From contig PDLQ01000002.1 of the NCBI GenBank assembly GCA_002591745.1, forward strand, positions 186,001 through 250,000: DNA of 64,000 bases, in the 5' to 3' direction. Origin of the DNA: Lewinellaceae bacterium SD302. GTDB lineage: Bacteria; Bacteroidota; Bacteroidia; Chitinophagales; Saprospiraceae. The position numbers and the translations under genes were made by a program. The notes beneath the pieces were generated by a model. That model had not been told where the DNA came from and ran no database searches. It saw only the letters and a list, made by a program, of their open reading frames with translations. Below, in pieces: positions 44,106 to 53,288 of this stretch. Position 1 is the first letter of the stretch; each line of letters starts with the position of its first letter.

Positions 44106-45078
44106 CCAACTTGATATCAGTGTTTTAACTTTGGTTCAAGACCGGCGGGATCACCTGGCTAATCTGGTAGCCGGTGTGCTGAAAAGCAATGTGTGGCCGA
44201 AGGAACTTATCGTCGTCCATATGGGAGAACCCGCTTGGGATGTGGCTTCGGCCGCCTATTCTCAAGTTGGGGTAGTGGGTGTTGACTATCAAAAGCCTGC
44301 CCGGCCTGACACTGTCGGACGTGGTAGCAATGCTCAATCCGCCGGGGGCAAATTTGTCAAAGGCCCGATGACCCTTAGCCTAAGACAAGTTGAATTGCCC
44401 GGTAACAAGGGGCACTTACCATTGGCTAAAGCCAGAAATCGTGCCGCCACTCTGGCGAAGGGTAAGCAGATGATCTTTTTAGACGTGGATTGCATTATTC
44501 ACCCCGATTACCTGGAAGAAATGTCGGCCGCCATTAGCAAAACCGATGGCCTGGTGATGAGTGATGTCCACTATCTGGCCTCCGGAATTAATGATTCCGG
44601 CTGGACTTTTGAAAAATTTGAAGCTTCGGCTATTCCTCACCCGCGCCGGCCCTACCTGGAGTTGGGTGACCTGAACCGCTCTGACAAGTATTATCTATTC
44701 TGGTCATTGTCTTTTGGCTGTACCAAAAAGGTCTTTGCCCGTATCGGCGGATTCGATGCCCGTTTCACTGGCTTCGGTGGAGAGGATACGGATTTTGCCC
44801 TTTCAGCCCGCCAGGCCGGGGTGCCTTTCTATCTCTGTGGAGCCATCGCATATCACCAGTACCACGCCACGATCTCACCACCACTCAATCATCTGGAGAA
44901 CATTATCGAGAATGCTAATATTTATAAGCAAAAGTGGGGTAAATGGCCAATGGAGAACTGGTTGCGAGCCTTCCAGAAAGGCGGCTTCGTAGATTGGAAC
45001 GACCGCAGACTGAAACTCAGGCGACTGCCTACCAATAATGAGTTGAAAAGCTATAAGAGCGAGAAGCTTTTTGCTTAA
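44101..45078 (+). CDS. Glycosyltransferase family 2 with an in-frame repeat-encoded peptide
   Basis: This 325-residue GT-A enzyme starts at the ATG at 44101 (MNNQLDISVLTLVQDRRDHL), overlapping the previous stop (ATGAATAA). The metal-binding motif is IFLDVDCIIHPDYLEE (about 126-141). The C-terminal GGFDARFTGFGGEDTDFALSARQAG (about 218-242) is the galactosyltransferase-like acceptor segment with the ED pair. Residues 61-78 (VDYQKPARPDTVGRGSNA) come from the long dispersed repeat. They lie in the early part of the Rossmann half, before LRQVELPGNKGHLPLAKARN, so they look like an inserted loop. A terminator follows about 36 bp after the stop. Confidence 0.85.
   Translation, partial: NNQLDISVLTLVQDRRDHLANLVAGVLKSNVWPKELIVVHMGEPAWDVASAAYSQVGVVGVDYQKPARPDTVGRGSNAQSAGGKFVKGPMTLSLRQVELPGNKGHLPLAKARNRAATLAKGKQMIFLDVDCIIHPDYLEEMSAAISKTDGLVMSDVHYLASGINDSGWTFEKFEASAIPHPRRPYLELGDLNRSDKYYLFWSLSFGCTKKVFARIGGFDARFTGFGGEDTDFALSARQAGVPFYLCGAIAYHQYHATISPPLNHLENIIENANIYKQKWGKWPMENWLRAFQKGGFVDWNDRRLKLRRLPTNNELKSYKSEKLFA
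44280..44334 (+). repeat. Dispersed repeat, long (hairpin-containing) form, copy L2
   Basis: GACTATCAAAAG, a central hairpin segment, then GTGGTAGCAATGC. It differs from copy L1 at 4 of 55 positions. The stem change relative to L1 (T-A to T-G) keeps pairing. Confidence 0.8.
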
Positions 45079-45113
45079 TGCTTACAGTCTTACCTCTACT
45101 CATACTTGAGATG

Positions 45114-45149
45114 AAGTGGTTTGGGATCATTTTCAAACCACTTTTTATT
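45114..45149 (+). terminator. Rho-independent terminator of the glycan cluster
   Basis: AAGTGGTTT / AAACCACTT around a 12-nt loop is followed by TTTATTT. Confidence 0.75.
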
Positions 45150-45187
45150 TGGTCTAAACTCCTGACTCCTTAGCTCGTTTTAATAGT

Positions 45188-46174
45188 ATGGATTACTATG
45201 ACCTGATCATCATCGGAGGTGGGCCGGCGGGCATTAACGTCGGCATCAGCGCCAAAAAGGCCGGCCTGAAGTTTCTCATTCTGGAGAAAGGTATGCTGGT
45301 AAACAGCCTTTACAACTTCCCGGCTAATATGACCTTCTTCAGCACCAGTAAAAAACTGGAGATCGGTGAGGTCCCTTTTATCTCTCACGTAGAAAAACCG
45401 ACCCGCCGCGAGGCCCTGGAATACTACCGTCGGCTGGTGGAAAGTTACGACTTGCCGATCCGTCTCTACGAAGGTGTGCAGAAGATGGAGGCGATCGAGG
45501 TTGATGGAGAACCTTGCTACTTTGTCAGTACAAAAAAGGGTAACTATACCGCCAAGAATATCACCGTGGCCACCGGCTTCTACGATACGCCCCGCCTGTT
45601 GAACGTACCGGGAGAAGAACTGCCCAAGGTGAAGCATTATTACGATGACGCCCACGTCTATATGGGGCAAAAAGTACTGGTGGTGGGCGCGGCCAACAGT
45701 GCCTGTGACGTAGCCCTGGAATGTTGGCAGAAAAATGCCGAGGTGACCATGGCCATCCGTAGTGAAAATATTTACGAGCGGGTTAAATACTGGATCAAAC
45801 CCAACGTGGAAAACCGGATCAAGGAGGGCAGTATCAAGGCTCACTTCAATACCACGGTCAAGGAAATTCGCCCGGATTCCGTTGTCCTCAGCACTCCGGA
45901 GGGTGAAAAAACGATCGAAAATGATTGGGTGCTGGCCATGACCGGCTACCAGCCCAACTATGATTTACTGGCCCGGCTGGGACTACCCGTTTCCGATGAC
46001 GACGGTCGCCTGCCAATTTTCGATAAGGAAAGCCTGGAGAGCGAATTGCCGGGTGTCTACCTGGCCGGGGTTGTCTGTGCGGGGATGAAAACAAGTACGC
46101 TGTTTATAGAAAACACCAGGGATCATGGTGACCGGATCATTAACTCCATCAGCCGGTCGGGGGTAAGCGTTTAG
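45188..46174 (+). CDS. ypdA: YpdA-like bacillithiol-disulfide reductase (Bdr)
   Basis: This 328-residue FAD/NADPH flavoprotein of the thioredoxin-reductase-like superfamily is the putative reductase that recycles oxidised bacillithiol. FAD motif GGGPAGINVG (10-19), LVNSLYNFPANMTFFSTSKKLEIGE (36-60) and the NADPH motif VLVVGAANSACDVALECWQK (about 160-179) are typical of YpdA, which lacks the CxxC of thioredoxin reductases but keeps a conserved cysteine (CDVAL here). The late MTGYQPNYDLL is present. It is transcribed alone after a terminator; its stop overlaps the end of the convergent WD40 gene by 4 bp. A partial copy of the dispersed-repeat core (TTGCTACTTTGTCAG) lies near 45518. Confidence 0.85.
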   Translation: MDYYDLIIIGGGPAGINVGISAKKAGLKFLILEKGMLVNSLYNFPANMTFFSTSKKLEIGEVPFISHVEKPTRREALEYYRRLVESYDLPIRLYEGVQKMEAIEVDGEPCYFVSTKKGNYTAKNITVATGFYDTPRLLNVPGEELPKVKHYYDDAHVYMGQKVLVVGAANSACDVALECWQKNAEVTMAIRSENIYERVKYWIKPNVENRIKEGSIKAHFNTTVKEIRPDSVVLSTPEGEKTIENDWVLAMTGYQPNYDLLARLGLPVSDDDGRLPIFDKESLESELPGVYLAGVVCAGMKTSTLFIENTRDHGDRIINSISRSGVSV

Positions 46175-47082
46175 TCCAGCGTCCACTCCAGAATTCGTCG
46201 GTCATCTCCCGCCGTTACGAAGCAACGCTCATCCAACCACAGTATGCTGTTAACGCTATTGACGTGCCCGCGGTCACGAATCGGCTCGACAGACTTGAGC
46301 AGTTTCAAGCTATCGGCTTCCCAAAGACGGATGGTCTTGTCGCGCGATGCCGTGGCCAGGTATTTCCCGTCCGGGCTGTAAGCCAATTCATTGATGGTGG
46401 CATTGTGTGCCGGGATGTTTTTTAGCACATCTACGGATAGTCCGTCCGGGCCGAGTTGCCAGCGTTTGATCCGGGCATCGCGGCCGGCACTGGTGAGGCT
46501 GTGACTACCGTCACTTTCTTTGCGCAAGACCAGACTGAAAACTGAATTATCGTGGGCTTTCCAATGATGGATTACCTGCATTTTTATCGGGTCGATGGCG
46601 TAAACGTGGTGGTCACTAACTCCGGCGTATAAAATATTTTTAGCTTCAAAGTAGCAGAGCGAACGAACGGCGGCCGCCGCCAGCGGTAAGGATTCAATGG
46701 CCCGTCCTGACTCTAACGACCATTTACTGAGCACCCCGTCGCCGCCCCCACAAAACACCCGCCCGCGACCATCGGAGTGAATGGTATAAATCCCTTTCTT
46801 GTGTAAGGCCCGGTGCTGGTTTTTCTCCTGATCTTCCGGGTACAGCCAATGCAATCCACCATTGATGTCGCCGGCCAGTAAGAGGTTTTTCTCAGCTATG
46901 GCCTGCATTGAATATAACTGCCCACCCTCCACCTTAGCCACCATTTTACCTAATTCCGGATCGTTCTGTGGCCAGTGCACCAGCCAGCCGTCTCCGGCCA
47001 CGGAATAGAAACCGTCGTCAGCCCGGATGAGCTGATAAATGGAGCCATTGTGGCCCTTGCGTTCGGCGGTGCGGGTGAGCAT
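46171..47082 (-). CDS. WD40-repeat beta-propeller protein
   Basis: This 303-residue protein contains about six to seven WD-type blades, for example AHNATINELAYSPDGKYLATASRDKTIRLWE (about 227-257) with the GH/D/W pattern, and IRDRGHVNSVNSILWLDERCFVTAGDDRRILEW at the C-terminus. No signal peptide is seen, so it is probably a cytosolic scaffold. No enzymatic domain is present. It converges on ypdA with a 4-bp overlap and is separated from the SNF2 gene by 314 bp. Partners are unknown. Confidence 0.82.
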   Translation of the reverse strand: MLTRTAERKGHNGSIYQLIRADDGFYSVAGDGWLVHWPQNDPELGKMVAKVEGGQLYSMQAIAEKNLLLAGDINGGLHWLYPEDQEKNQHRALHKKGIYTIHSDGRGRVFCGGGDGVLSKWSLESGRAIESLPLAAAAVRSLCYFEAKNILYAGVSDHHVYAIDPIKMQVIHHWKAHDNSVFSLVLRKESDGSHSLTSAGRDARIKRWQLGPDGLSVDVLKNIPAHNATINELAYSPDGKYLATASRDKTIRLWEADSLKLLKSVEPIRDRGHVNSVNSILWLDERCFVTAGDDRRILEWTLD

Positions 47083-47396
47083 GGTGGAGGATTGTTAGCC
47101 TGTAAACGTTTCAGGGCTGTATTGGATGTTAAAAATTTGCATGTTAGGGATTTCATGCGGAGTTCGCTGAAGAGCAGAGGACATATTTCAGCTGCGTAAG
47201 GCCGGGCCGAAGGACCCTACACCATGAAAAAGAAATTGAATTAATGCTTCCAAAGATAAGCCGTGCATTAGTGCGCTCGTAGCTCGCGTTAGTACAGCGA
47301 AGCCGTTAATAACGATCCGCATGAATCCGCGAATATCTGCGCCCCACAAATGCCGGCGGCCGTCCAAAAACTGGAGCGACCTGGAGATCGCTAGCC
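47083..47396. other. Intergenic region with two hairpin/word repeats
   Basis: It holds a word cluster near 47267-47300 (CATTAGTGCGCTCGTAGCTC and GCGTTAGTACAGCG) related to the array at 63100-63181. At 47373-47396 it holds a hairpin GAGCGACCTGGAGATCGCTAG related to those at 56685-56789. No gene. Confidence 0.5.
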
Positions 47397-50300
47397 CTAC
47401 ATTTTTACCAGCTCTGCCAGTTCCCGATTACTCATCTTCCCAATCCACGTCTCACCCGTTCCGGTGGTCATTTCCGCCAGTTTCCGTTTACTTTTGATCA
47501 TCTCGTCGATCTTTTCCTCAAAAGTGTTTTTGCTGATGAGGCGGTGAACGAAGACGGTTTTTTCCTGGCCTATCCGGTACGCCCTGTCCGTCGCCTGATT
47601 TTCTACCGCCGGATTCCACCACAGGTCATAATGGATGACGTGATTGGCTGCCGTCAGGTTGAGCCCCGTGCCGCCGGCTTTGATGGACAGTATGAAAACG
47701 GAGCAACTGCGATCTTTCTGAAAACGCTCCACCATGGCGTCCCGCTGCTTGGGAGAGCTACTACCATTGAGAAATGGAACTTGCAGCCCATATTCGGCTT
47801 CGATCATCTCTACCAATAAATCACCCATTTCACGGTACTGGGTAAAGATGAGGGTTTTGTCGCCGGCGGCTAGAATTCCGTCTAGTCGCTCTTTTAACAA
47901 TTGAGCTTTACCACTCTCCGAAAAACTGGGGCCAGACTGCTTTAGGAACTGCTTCGGATGGTTACAAACTTGCTTCAGCGCTGTCAGTAATTTCAGGATC
48001 AGGCCTTGGCGGCCAATACCCTCCTCACTTTGCTCTACTGCCCGCAGGTTCTCATCCACTATGCTTTGGTAAAGGGCAGCCTGGGCTGGCAGGAGGTGAC
48101 AGTTCTCGTCCTGGATCACCTTGTCCGGCAGGTCGTCGATGATGGATTTGTCCGATTTTAGGCGGCGCAGCATAAAGGGGGCCGTTACACTCTTGAAGCG
48201 ATCGGCCACTTCCTTGTCTAGTTCTCGTTGGATCGGGTTGGCGAAGGTCTTGGTGAAGTTCGCCTGGTTGCTCAGGTAACCGGGCAGCGTGAAGTCCATC
48301 ACCGACCAGTAGTCCAGCAGGCGGTTCTCCACCGGTGTGCCGCTCATGGCTACCCGCAGTGGCGCTTTTATCCGTTTAATGGCTTTGGTCTGAGCCGCTT
48401 TGGGGTTTTTGATGTTTTGGCTTTCGTCGATGACGGTGATTCGCCAGTTGCGTTTGTTCAGGGTGGCGGTTTCGTTGCGGGCAATGCCATAAGTGGTCAG
48501 AAGAACGTCCAGTGGTTCTTCCTTGGGCGGTAGTTTACGGCCGGTTCCGTGGTAGATATCATAGTCCAGTTCAGGGGCGAATTTTTGAATCTCGTTAGCC
48601 CAATTCCCCAGCAAACTCGTGGGTAATACTACCAGAGCGGGGGCTTTTACCAGTTCACCTTCCTCCTTGAGTTTCAGTAGCAGGGTAATGACTTGTAGGG
48701 TTTTGCCCAGTCCCATGTCATCGGCGATAATGCTGCCGAAACCGAAGCGAGCGTTGGCGTAGAGCCACTCGAATCCACGTTGCTGGTAGGGGCGCAGGGT
48801 CGCTTGCAGTTTGCGAGGGAGGGTGGCGGGTGGCCCGTTGCGCCACTCGTCGATCAGTTGTTTGAGCTGGGTGTCCAGTTCTACTTTCTGCCCCGCAAAC
48901 TCTTCGGTGAACAGTGCCTGCATCCGTTCGGCCGTGCTCAATACCGGCGGGCCGCTGTCGATTTTTTTGATCAGTTCGGCAATCTCGTCCGGATCGAGGT
49001 AGGCAAAGTTTTCTTTGAAACGGACCAGCCCGGAAGAATTTTTCAGCAACTTCCGAAAATCCTTTTTACTCAGCGTTTCATCGCCGATGGCGGCGCGCCA
49101 GTTGAAACTTACGATGTTGTCCAGCGAAAGCAGACCGGAAGGGAGGTCGCTGCCACTACTACTCGCACTTAATCCGAGTCTTGGCCGCAGTAGCTTATTC
49201 AGCGCGCGCGGCAGCACGACCGTGAGTCCGAAGTTTTCCATCAGCGGCAGGATGCTTTTCAACATCGGGGTGAATTCGTTGACCGAAAACCGCAAGGGCG
49301 GATCATCTCCGGAGAGGATGTCTATCAGCTGGGGGAAGTGGTCGGAAAGCTGCCCCAGGTTGCGCAACAGGCTGAATTCGGCGGAGCTCATTTTTTTCTT
49401 ACCCAGTACTTTATGAATTGGTTTCGGGAGCTTGTTCGGCTTATCCCGATCAACTACCAGGATGTCTACCAGGATGGCATCCCCTTGTTCTTCCACTTTA
49501 AAAACGGGCCGTAGCCTGTCGTCGGCTAAGTATAGCCGGTTAAGCCATTGCTGGATCGCCAGTGGAAATTTCTCGGTGCCCAGTAAGTCGAAGGAAACCG
49601 CTCCGTCCAGGTAAAAGAGCCGGCGGGCGGGCACTTCCTCCGTTTTATAGTTCAGACCCAGACGGATGATCGTGGCTAACAAAGTAGCAATGATCTGGTT
49701 GGTGGCCGCGGTGGGTTCCCATTCCAGCTTTTCTTCGGGACCGTCGTAGTAAAGTATTCCCGGAGCGACAAGAGCGGCCACGAGATCGTTCTGGCCGGCC
49801 ACGAAGGGGTCATTATTGGCGGGCAAGTAACGCAACAGAAAATCCTCCTTACTTTCCCGGTAAAGTAACTGAGGCACGAACGCACCCCTGGCTGCCAACT
49901 GGCGCGCAAACTGGAAACAGAGCCGTAGTCCGCGTAGATCATCGCAAAGTAACATTTCATCCACCCCATCCAGACTGCCCAGAAAATTGACGATCGCCTC
50001 TTCGCTGACGAATTCCAGGGTTGGCTCGTCGCTGGCGTCGTAAAGGGATAGCGTTGCATCTGCCAAATCACCGCTCAGCAGTAGATCGGCCTGAACGGTG
50101 GCGCGTAGCACCTCGGATTCGGCAAAAAAGTCTTGTTTGGCTTTCAGGAATTTCTTAGCCTGGGTAGTGGCTCGGGCGTAGATGTAATCCAGTTGCTTTT
50201 TGAAGTCCGTGACAGAGTCGAAAGGCGGATTGTCCGGCAATAGACTTAGCGTTTGCTCATTTAACTGCGGGATGCCGCCGAAATCAAGCCGTTTAGCTAA

Positions 50301-50969
50301 ATCCTGGCTCCAGCCAAAATAATCCAGCTCGCCTTCGATGGGTTGGAGCGTGTCTTCCAGAGTGAGAATCTCTACCTCACCCGCTCCCGGATCGTCTCCT
50401 CCGAATATTTCTGCGAGTTCCGTCCGCAAATCGAGGCCCCGCAAGCCGAATATACTGAAGGGGTCGGCGTCGATCTCGCCGGCTAACACGTAAAAGACGG
50501 CGGCTTCATGTTTGCAGGGTGTCGCCCAGTCCGGGCAGGAGCAGGAAACGTTCAGTTCATTCCAGTCGCGGGGAAAAAGATTTATGCCCCAGGGTTCCAG
50601 CCGGCTGACCAACCCCTGTGGCAACTCCCCGGCCAGTAAACGGCCCATCAATGCATAATCTTCACGAATCAGGTTGAGGATGCGTTTGCGCTCATTCGTG
50701 CTCAGCGGTTTCCAGTCGATCTTGATGCGGTAAGGCGCCCTTCGGCTGCCCTGGACCTTTGCGGTGATGTTGCCGTTGCCGTGGTTTTGCAGTTCTTCGA
50801 CCAATCCTTTGTTCGCATAGGTCTTGCCGCGCCCTAGCCTGGCGGAATGGTCCATCCGACCCAGGGCTTGCAAAAAGGCGTTTCCCCACCAACTGGTGCC
50901 ATACTTTCGGCGGTAGCTACCGGCCTTAGCTTTGGGGGTTGGATTGTAGTAATATTGCCAGTAGGGCAT
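47397..50969 (-). CDS. SWIM zinc-finger SNF2-family helicase/ATPase
   Basis: This 1,190-residue DNA-dependent ATPase of superfamily 2 is placed to start at the ATG at 50969 (MPYWQYYYNPTPKAKAGSYR). A SWIM zinc finger CSCPDWATPCKH is near residue 140. The SNF2 domain has FGSIIADDMGLGKTLQ (Walker A, about 745-760), VIDESQNIKNPKAAQTKAI (motif II with DESQ in place of DEAH) and LRVAMSGTPVENRL. The helicase C domain has FILSIKAGGTGLNLTAANHV and DRAYRIGQEKTVFVHRLI. Bacterial members (HepA/RapA relatives) translocate on DNA or remodel protein-DNA complexes; the target is unknown. A short repeat copy encodes IIATLLATII (about 428-437). Confidence 0.9.
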   Translation of the reverse strand: MPYWQYYYNPTPKAKAGSYRRKYGTSWWGNAFLQALGRMDHSARLGRGKTYANKGLVEELQNHGNGNITAKVQGSRRAPYRIKIDWKPLSTNERKRILNLIREDYALMGRLLAGELPQGLVSRLEPWGINLFPRDWNELNVSCSCPDWATPCKHEAAVFYVLAGEIDADPFSIFGLRGLDLRTELAEIFGGDDPGAGEVEILTLEDTLQPIEGELDYFGWSQDLAKRLDFGGIPQLNEQTLSLLPDNPPFDSVTDFKKQLDYIYARATTQAKKFLKAKQDFFAESEVLRATVQADLLLSGDLADATLSLYDASDEPTLEFVSEEAIVNFLGSLDGVDEMLLCDDLRGLRLCFQFARQLAARGAFVPQLLYRESKEDFLLRYLPANNDPFVAGQNDLVAALVAPGILYYDGPEEKLEWEPTAATNQIIATLLATIIRLGLNYKTEEVPARRLFYLDGAVSFDLLGTEKFPLAIQQWLNRLYLADDRLRPVFKVEEQGDAILVDILVVDRDKPNKLPKPIHKVLGKKKMSSAEFSLLRNLGQLSDHFPQLIDILSGDDPPLRFSVNEFTPMLKSILPLMENFGLTVVLPRALNKLLRPRLGLSASSSGSDLPSGLLSLDNIVSFNWRAAIGDETLSKKDFRKLLKNSSGLVRFKENFAYLDPDEIAELIKKIDSGPPVLSTAERMQALFTEEFAGQKVELDTQLKQLIDEWRNGPPATLPRKLQATLRPYQQRGFEWLYANARFGFGSIIADDMGLGKTLQVITLLLKLKEEGELVKAPALVVLPTSLLGNWANEIQKFAPELDYDIYHGTGRKLPPKEEPLDVLLTTYGIARNETATLNKRNWRITVIDESQNIKNPKAAQTKAIKRIKAPLRVAMSGTPVENRLLDYWSVMDFTLPGYLSNQANFTKTFANPIQRELDKEVADRFKSVTAPFMLRRLKSDKSIIDDLPDKVIQDENCHLLPAQAALYQSIVDENLRAVEQSEEGIGRQGLILKLLTALKQVCNHPKQFLKQSGPSFSESGKAQLLKERLDGILAAGDKTLIFTQYREMGDLLVEMIEAEYGLQVPFLNGSSSPKQRDAMVERFQKDRSCSVFILSIKAGGTGLNLTAANHVIHYDLWWNPAVENQATDRAYRIGQEKTVFVHRLISKNTFEEKIDEMIKSKRKLAEMTTGTGETWIGKMSNRELAELVKM
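49672..49692 (+). repeat. Dispersed 20-bp repeat, short form, copy 11 (in SNF2 gene)
   Basis: GTGGCTAACAAAGTAGCAAT plus G, one base from the consensus. On the minus strand it is read as IATLLAT. Confidence 0.75.
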
Positions 50970-51177
50970 AAAGGATGGATTTAGAAAACACCAGGGCACT
51001 AAGGGGCCCAAGGGGACACAAGTTTAGGAATTTTCTGTTTCAAATTTTTAACCATTAAGCCGATAAGGCGATGTGCCGGGCGCAGTGCGTTGGCTTGATG
51101 ACGATCTTAATGAGCTTAATGATAAAACGTACCTAGCCTTGTGCCCCCCTTTGCATCTTGGGACCTTGTTTTTTTCC

Positions 51178-52620
51178 TTAATACCTCAAGCGGAACCACC
51201 CCCGGATCAACTTCTTATTCCGTTCGTTCAGCAAGTCTCCCTGGCTGCGATTGCGGGCCGCTTTCTGATTGATGCGGCTACCGACCGGATAAGCGTAAAT
51301 TTTATTGGTCAGCTTGCTCAGGGGGAGTTCGAGAGTATTCATCAGGTGAAGTTCCTGGATCATCTCGCCGGCGGCGGGAGCGACCATGCAACCACCCAGG
51401 ATTTTAGGACTGCTGAACAGACTCCCTTTGCTCAGGTAAAGCGTCAGATGACCGCCTGCGTAATTGGCGGCGATGGCGCGGTCGTCTTCTTCCAGAGGGA
51501 GTTCTTCGGTATCGTGTTCGATGCCTTTTTCTTCCAGGTCCTTTTTGGTCCAGCCGAAGGAAGCGACTTCCGGATCGGTGAAGGTGACCCAGGTGAATTT
51601 CTCCAGGCTGTGCTTTTTCTTGAGTGGGCTGAGGAGATTGTTCCACAGGTCGAAGTTGTGTTTCTCGGCTCCGTGACTGAACATCTCCCGACCAAAGGCA
51701 TCGCCAATCACGCGGATAGAGGAGACATTGGTACGGTAGTATTCGTCGGCCACGATCTTGCCTTCCCTGACTTCCACTCCGGCGGCTTCCAGGCCAAAAC
51801 CTTCGGTACGCACCTCCCGGCCAATGGCGGCCAACACGTGGGTGAACCCTACAGTATTACCGCCGCCGGGCCGCTCGTCGCGTAGTTGGGCTTCGGTGCT
51901 GGAATTGAACTTTGCTACTTTGTTAGCCATGATGAATTCTACGCCCTCAGATTCCATTTTTTCCTGAAGGACCTTCCCGGCCTGAGGCGTGTCATTTTGC
52001 AGCAAACGCTCGCCGGTACTGACGATTGTGACCTGACTGCCCAGTCGTTGGAAAGCTTGACCCATCTCGCAGGCAATGGGGCCGCCGCCAATGATCAGCA
52101 GGTGATCAGGCAGTTCGTCCAGTTCCCAGAAAAGACTTTCATTGTCGTAGATTTTGAGTTGATCCGCGCCGGGCACGTCGAGTTGACGGGGCTTACTGCC
52201 GGTAGCCAGCACGATGAGGGGGGCGGACAGGGTTTGGCCGTTCACTTCCAGACTGTTTGGTCCGGTGAGCGTGGCGGTGCCTACGATAGTATCCACGCCC
52301 CATTCCTCCCGTAAGAATTCGGGCGTTTCGTGGGCACGGATAACGTCTTGCTTGCCGTGGACGTACTCCATCACCTTTTTGAAATCGGCTTTTCCGGAGG
52401 CCTGGAAGCCAAATTCAGTAGCGTCGCGGCCGCCCTGAAATAAACTGGCAACGTGGAGTAAGGCCTTGCTCGGTACGCAGCCGTAGTTCAGGCAGTCGCC
52501 ACCGAACTTCTTGGCGGTTTTATCAATGAGTGCGGCTTTAAGGCCGACGGCACCGGCAAAACCGGCACAGCCGAGACCGGCGGAACCGGCACCAATAACT
52601 AGGAGATCGTGGGTGGGCAA
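51178..52620 (-). CDS. Mercuric-reductase-like pyridine nucleotide-disulfide oxidoreductase
   Basis: This 480-residue flavoprotein begins with a Rossmann FAD motif (LLVIGAGSAGLGCAGFAGAVG) and has the redox disulfide GGDCLNYGCVPSKAL (about 40-54), the NAD motif LLIIGGGPIACEMGQAFQRLG and the C-terminal dimerisation domain. The last family region has AGEMIQELHLMN, where true dihydrolipoamide dehydrogenases have a catalytic HxxxxE. No N-terminal HMA domain and no C-terminal Cys pair of MerA are seen, so it is a MerA-like reductase of unknown substrate. It faces away from the gamma-CA gene across a 127-bp gap. A short repeat copy encodes MANKVAKF. Confidence 0.82.
   Translation of the reverse strand: MPTHDLLVIGAGSAGLGCAGFAGAVGLKAALIDKTAKKFGGDCLNYGCVPSKALLHVASLFQGGRDATEFGFQASGKADFKKVMEYVHGKQDVIRAHETPEFLREEWGVDTIVGTATLTGPNSLEVNGQTLSAPLIVLATGSKPRQLDVPGADQLKIYDNESLFWELDELPDHLLIIGGGPIACEMGQAFQRLGSQVTIVSTGERLLQNDTPQAGKVLQEKMESEGVEFIMANKVAKFNSSTEAQLRDERPGGGNTVGFTHVLAAIGREVRTEGFGLEAAGVEVREGKIVADEYYRTNVSSIRVIGDAFGREMFSHGAEKHNFDLWNNLLSPLKKKHSLEKFTWVTFTDPEVASFGWTKKDLEEKGIEHDTEELPLEEDDRAIAANYAGGHLTLYLSKGSLFSSPKILGGCMVAPAAGEMIQELHLMNTLELPLSKLTNKIYAYPVGSRINQKAARNRSQGDLLNERNKKLIRGWFRLRY
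51911..51930 (-). repeat. Dispersed 20-bp repeat, short form, copy 12 (in reductase gene)
   Basis: TTTGCTACTTTGTTAGCCAT; on the minus strand it is read as MANKVA. Confidence 0.7.
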
Positions 52621-52621
52621 G

Positions 52622-52667
52622 ATTTAAAATTTACGATTTACGATTTATGGATTTACGATTTTGAATT
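52622..52667. repeat. Short word array (ATTTACGA-like)
   Basis: At least four copies of TTTACGA-type words (AAATTTACGATTTACGATTT and so on) lie between divergent genes. Confidence 0.6.
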
Positions 52668-52747
52668 TGCTGCTCTCGCAACCTGCGTGACGTAAATACT
52701 ATCTTCGTCCTAACGTAGACCGTTCATTCAGGTTCTTGAAGTTTAAA

Positions 52748-53272
52748 ATGATCATGATTAATAAAACATTACGGGGGCACACTCCCACCTGGGGCGAAGA
52801 TTGTTGGTTCGCCGAAACAGCCACCCTGATCGGCGACGTAACCATGGGGGATGAGTGCAGCGTCTGGTTCAATGCCGTGGTACGGGGCGATGTGAACAGC
52901 ATCCGGATGGGCAGGCGGGTGAACGTACAGGACGGGGCCATCATCCACGCTACCTTCGAGCAGAGCAAGACGACGATCGGTGATAACGTGAGTATCGGTC
53001 ACCGGGCCATCGTTCACGGTTGCACTATCCACGATAATGTACTGATCGGCATGGGAGCTATTGTGATGGACCACGCAATTGTGGAATCCAACTGTCTGAT
53101 CGCCGCCGGTGCCGTAGTGCTGGAAGGAACCCACTGTGAGAGCGGCAGCATCTATGCGGGCGTGCCGGCCAAAAAGGTGAAGTCCATCAGCCCCAAACAA
53201 CTAAGTGGTACGGTGGAGCGGATCGCGGGGGCTTACCTGAAGTACGCGGGGTGGTATCAAAAAAATGATTGA
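52748..53272 (+). CDS. Gamma-carbonic anhydrase / left-handed beta-helix hexapeptide protein
   Basis: This 174-residue protein starts at the ATG at 52748 (MIMINKTLRGHTPTWGEDCW). Its hexapeptide repeats (TLIGDVTMGDECSVWFNAVVRGD, IRMGRRVNVQDGAIIHA, TTIGDNVSIGHRAIVHGCTI) form a left-handed beta-helix. The three zinc-ligand histidines of the gamma class are visible in IIHAT, IGHRA and IVHGC, so CO2 hydration is possible; PaaY-type relatives with the same fold act on CoA thioesters. A TATCTTCG -7-like box lies 40 bp upstream (52700-52707). The PPTase gene starts 16 bp after the stop. Confidence 0.85.
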   Translation: MIMINKTLRGHTPTWGEDCWFAETATLIGDVTMGDECSVWFNAVVRGDVNSIRMGRRVNVQDGAIIHATFEQSKTTIGDNVSIGHRAIVHGCTIHDNVLIGMGAIVMDHAIVESNCLIAAGAVVLEGTHCESGSIYAGVPAKKVKSISPKQLSGTVERIAGAYLKYAGWYQKND

Positions 53273-53288
53273 ATAATCGAATGATTGA

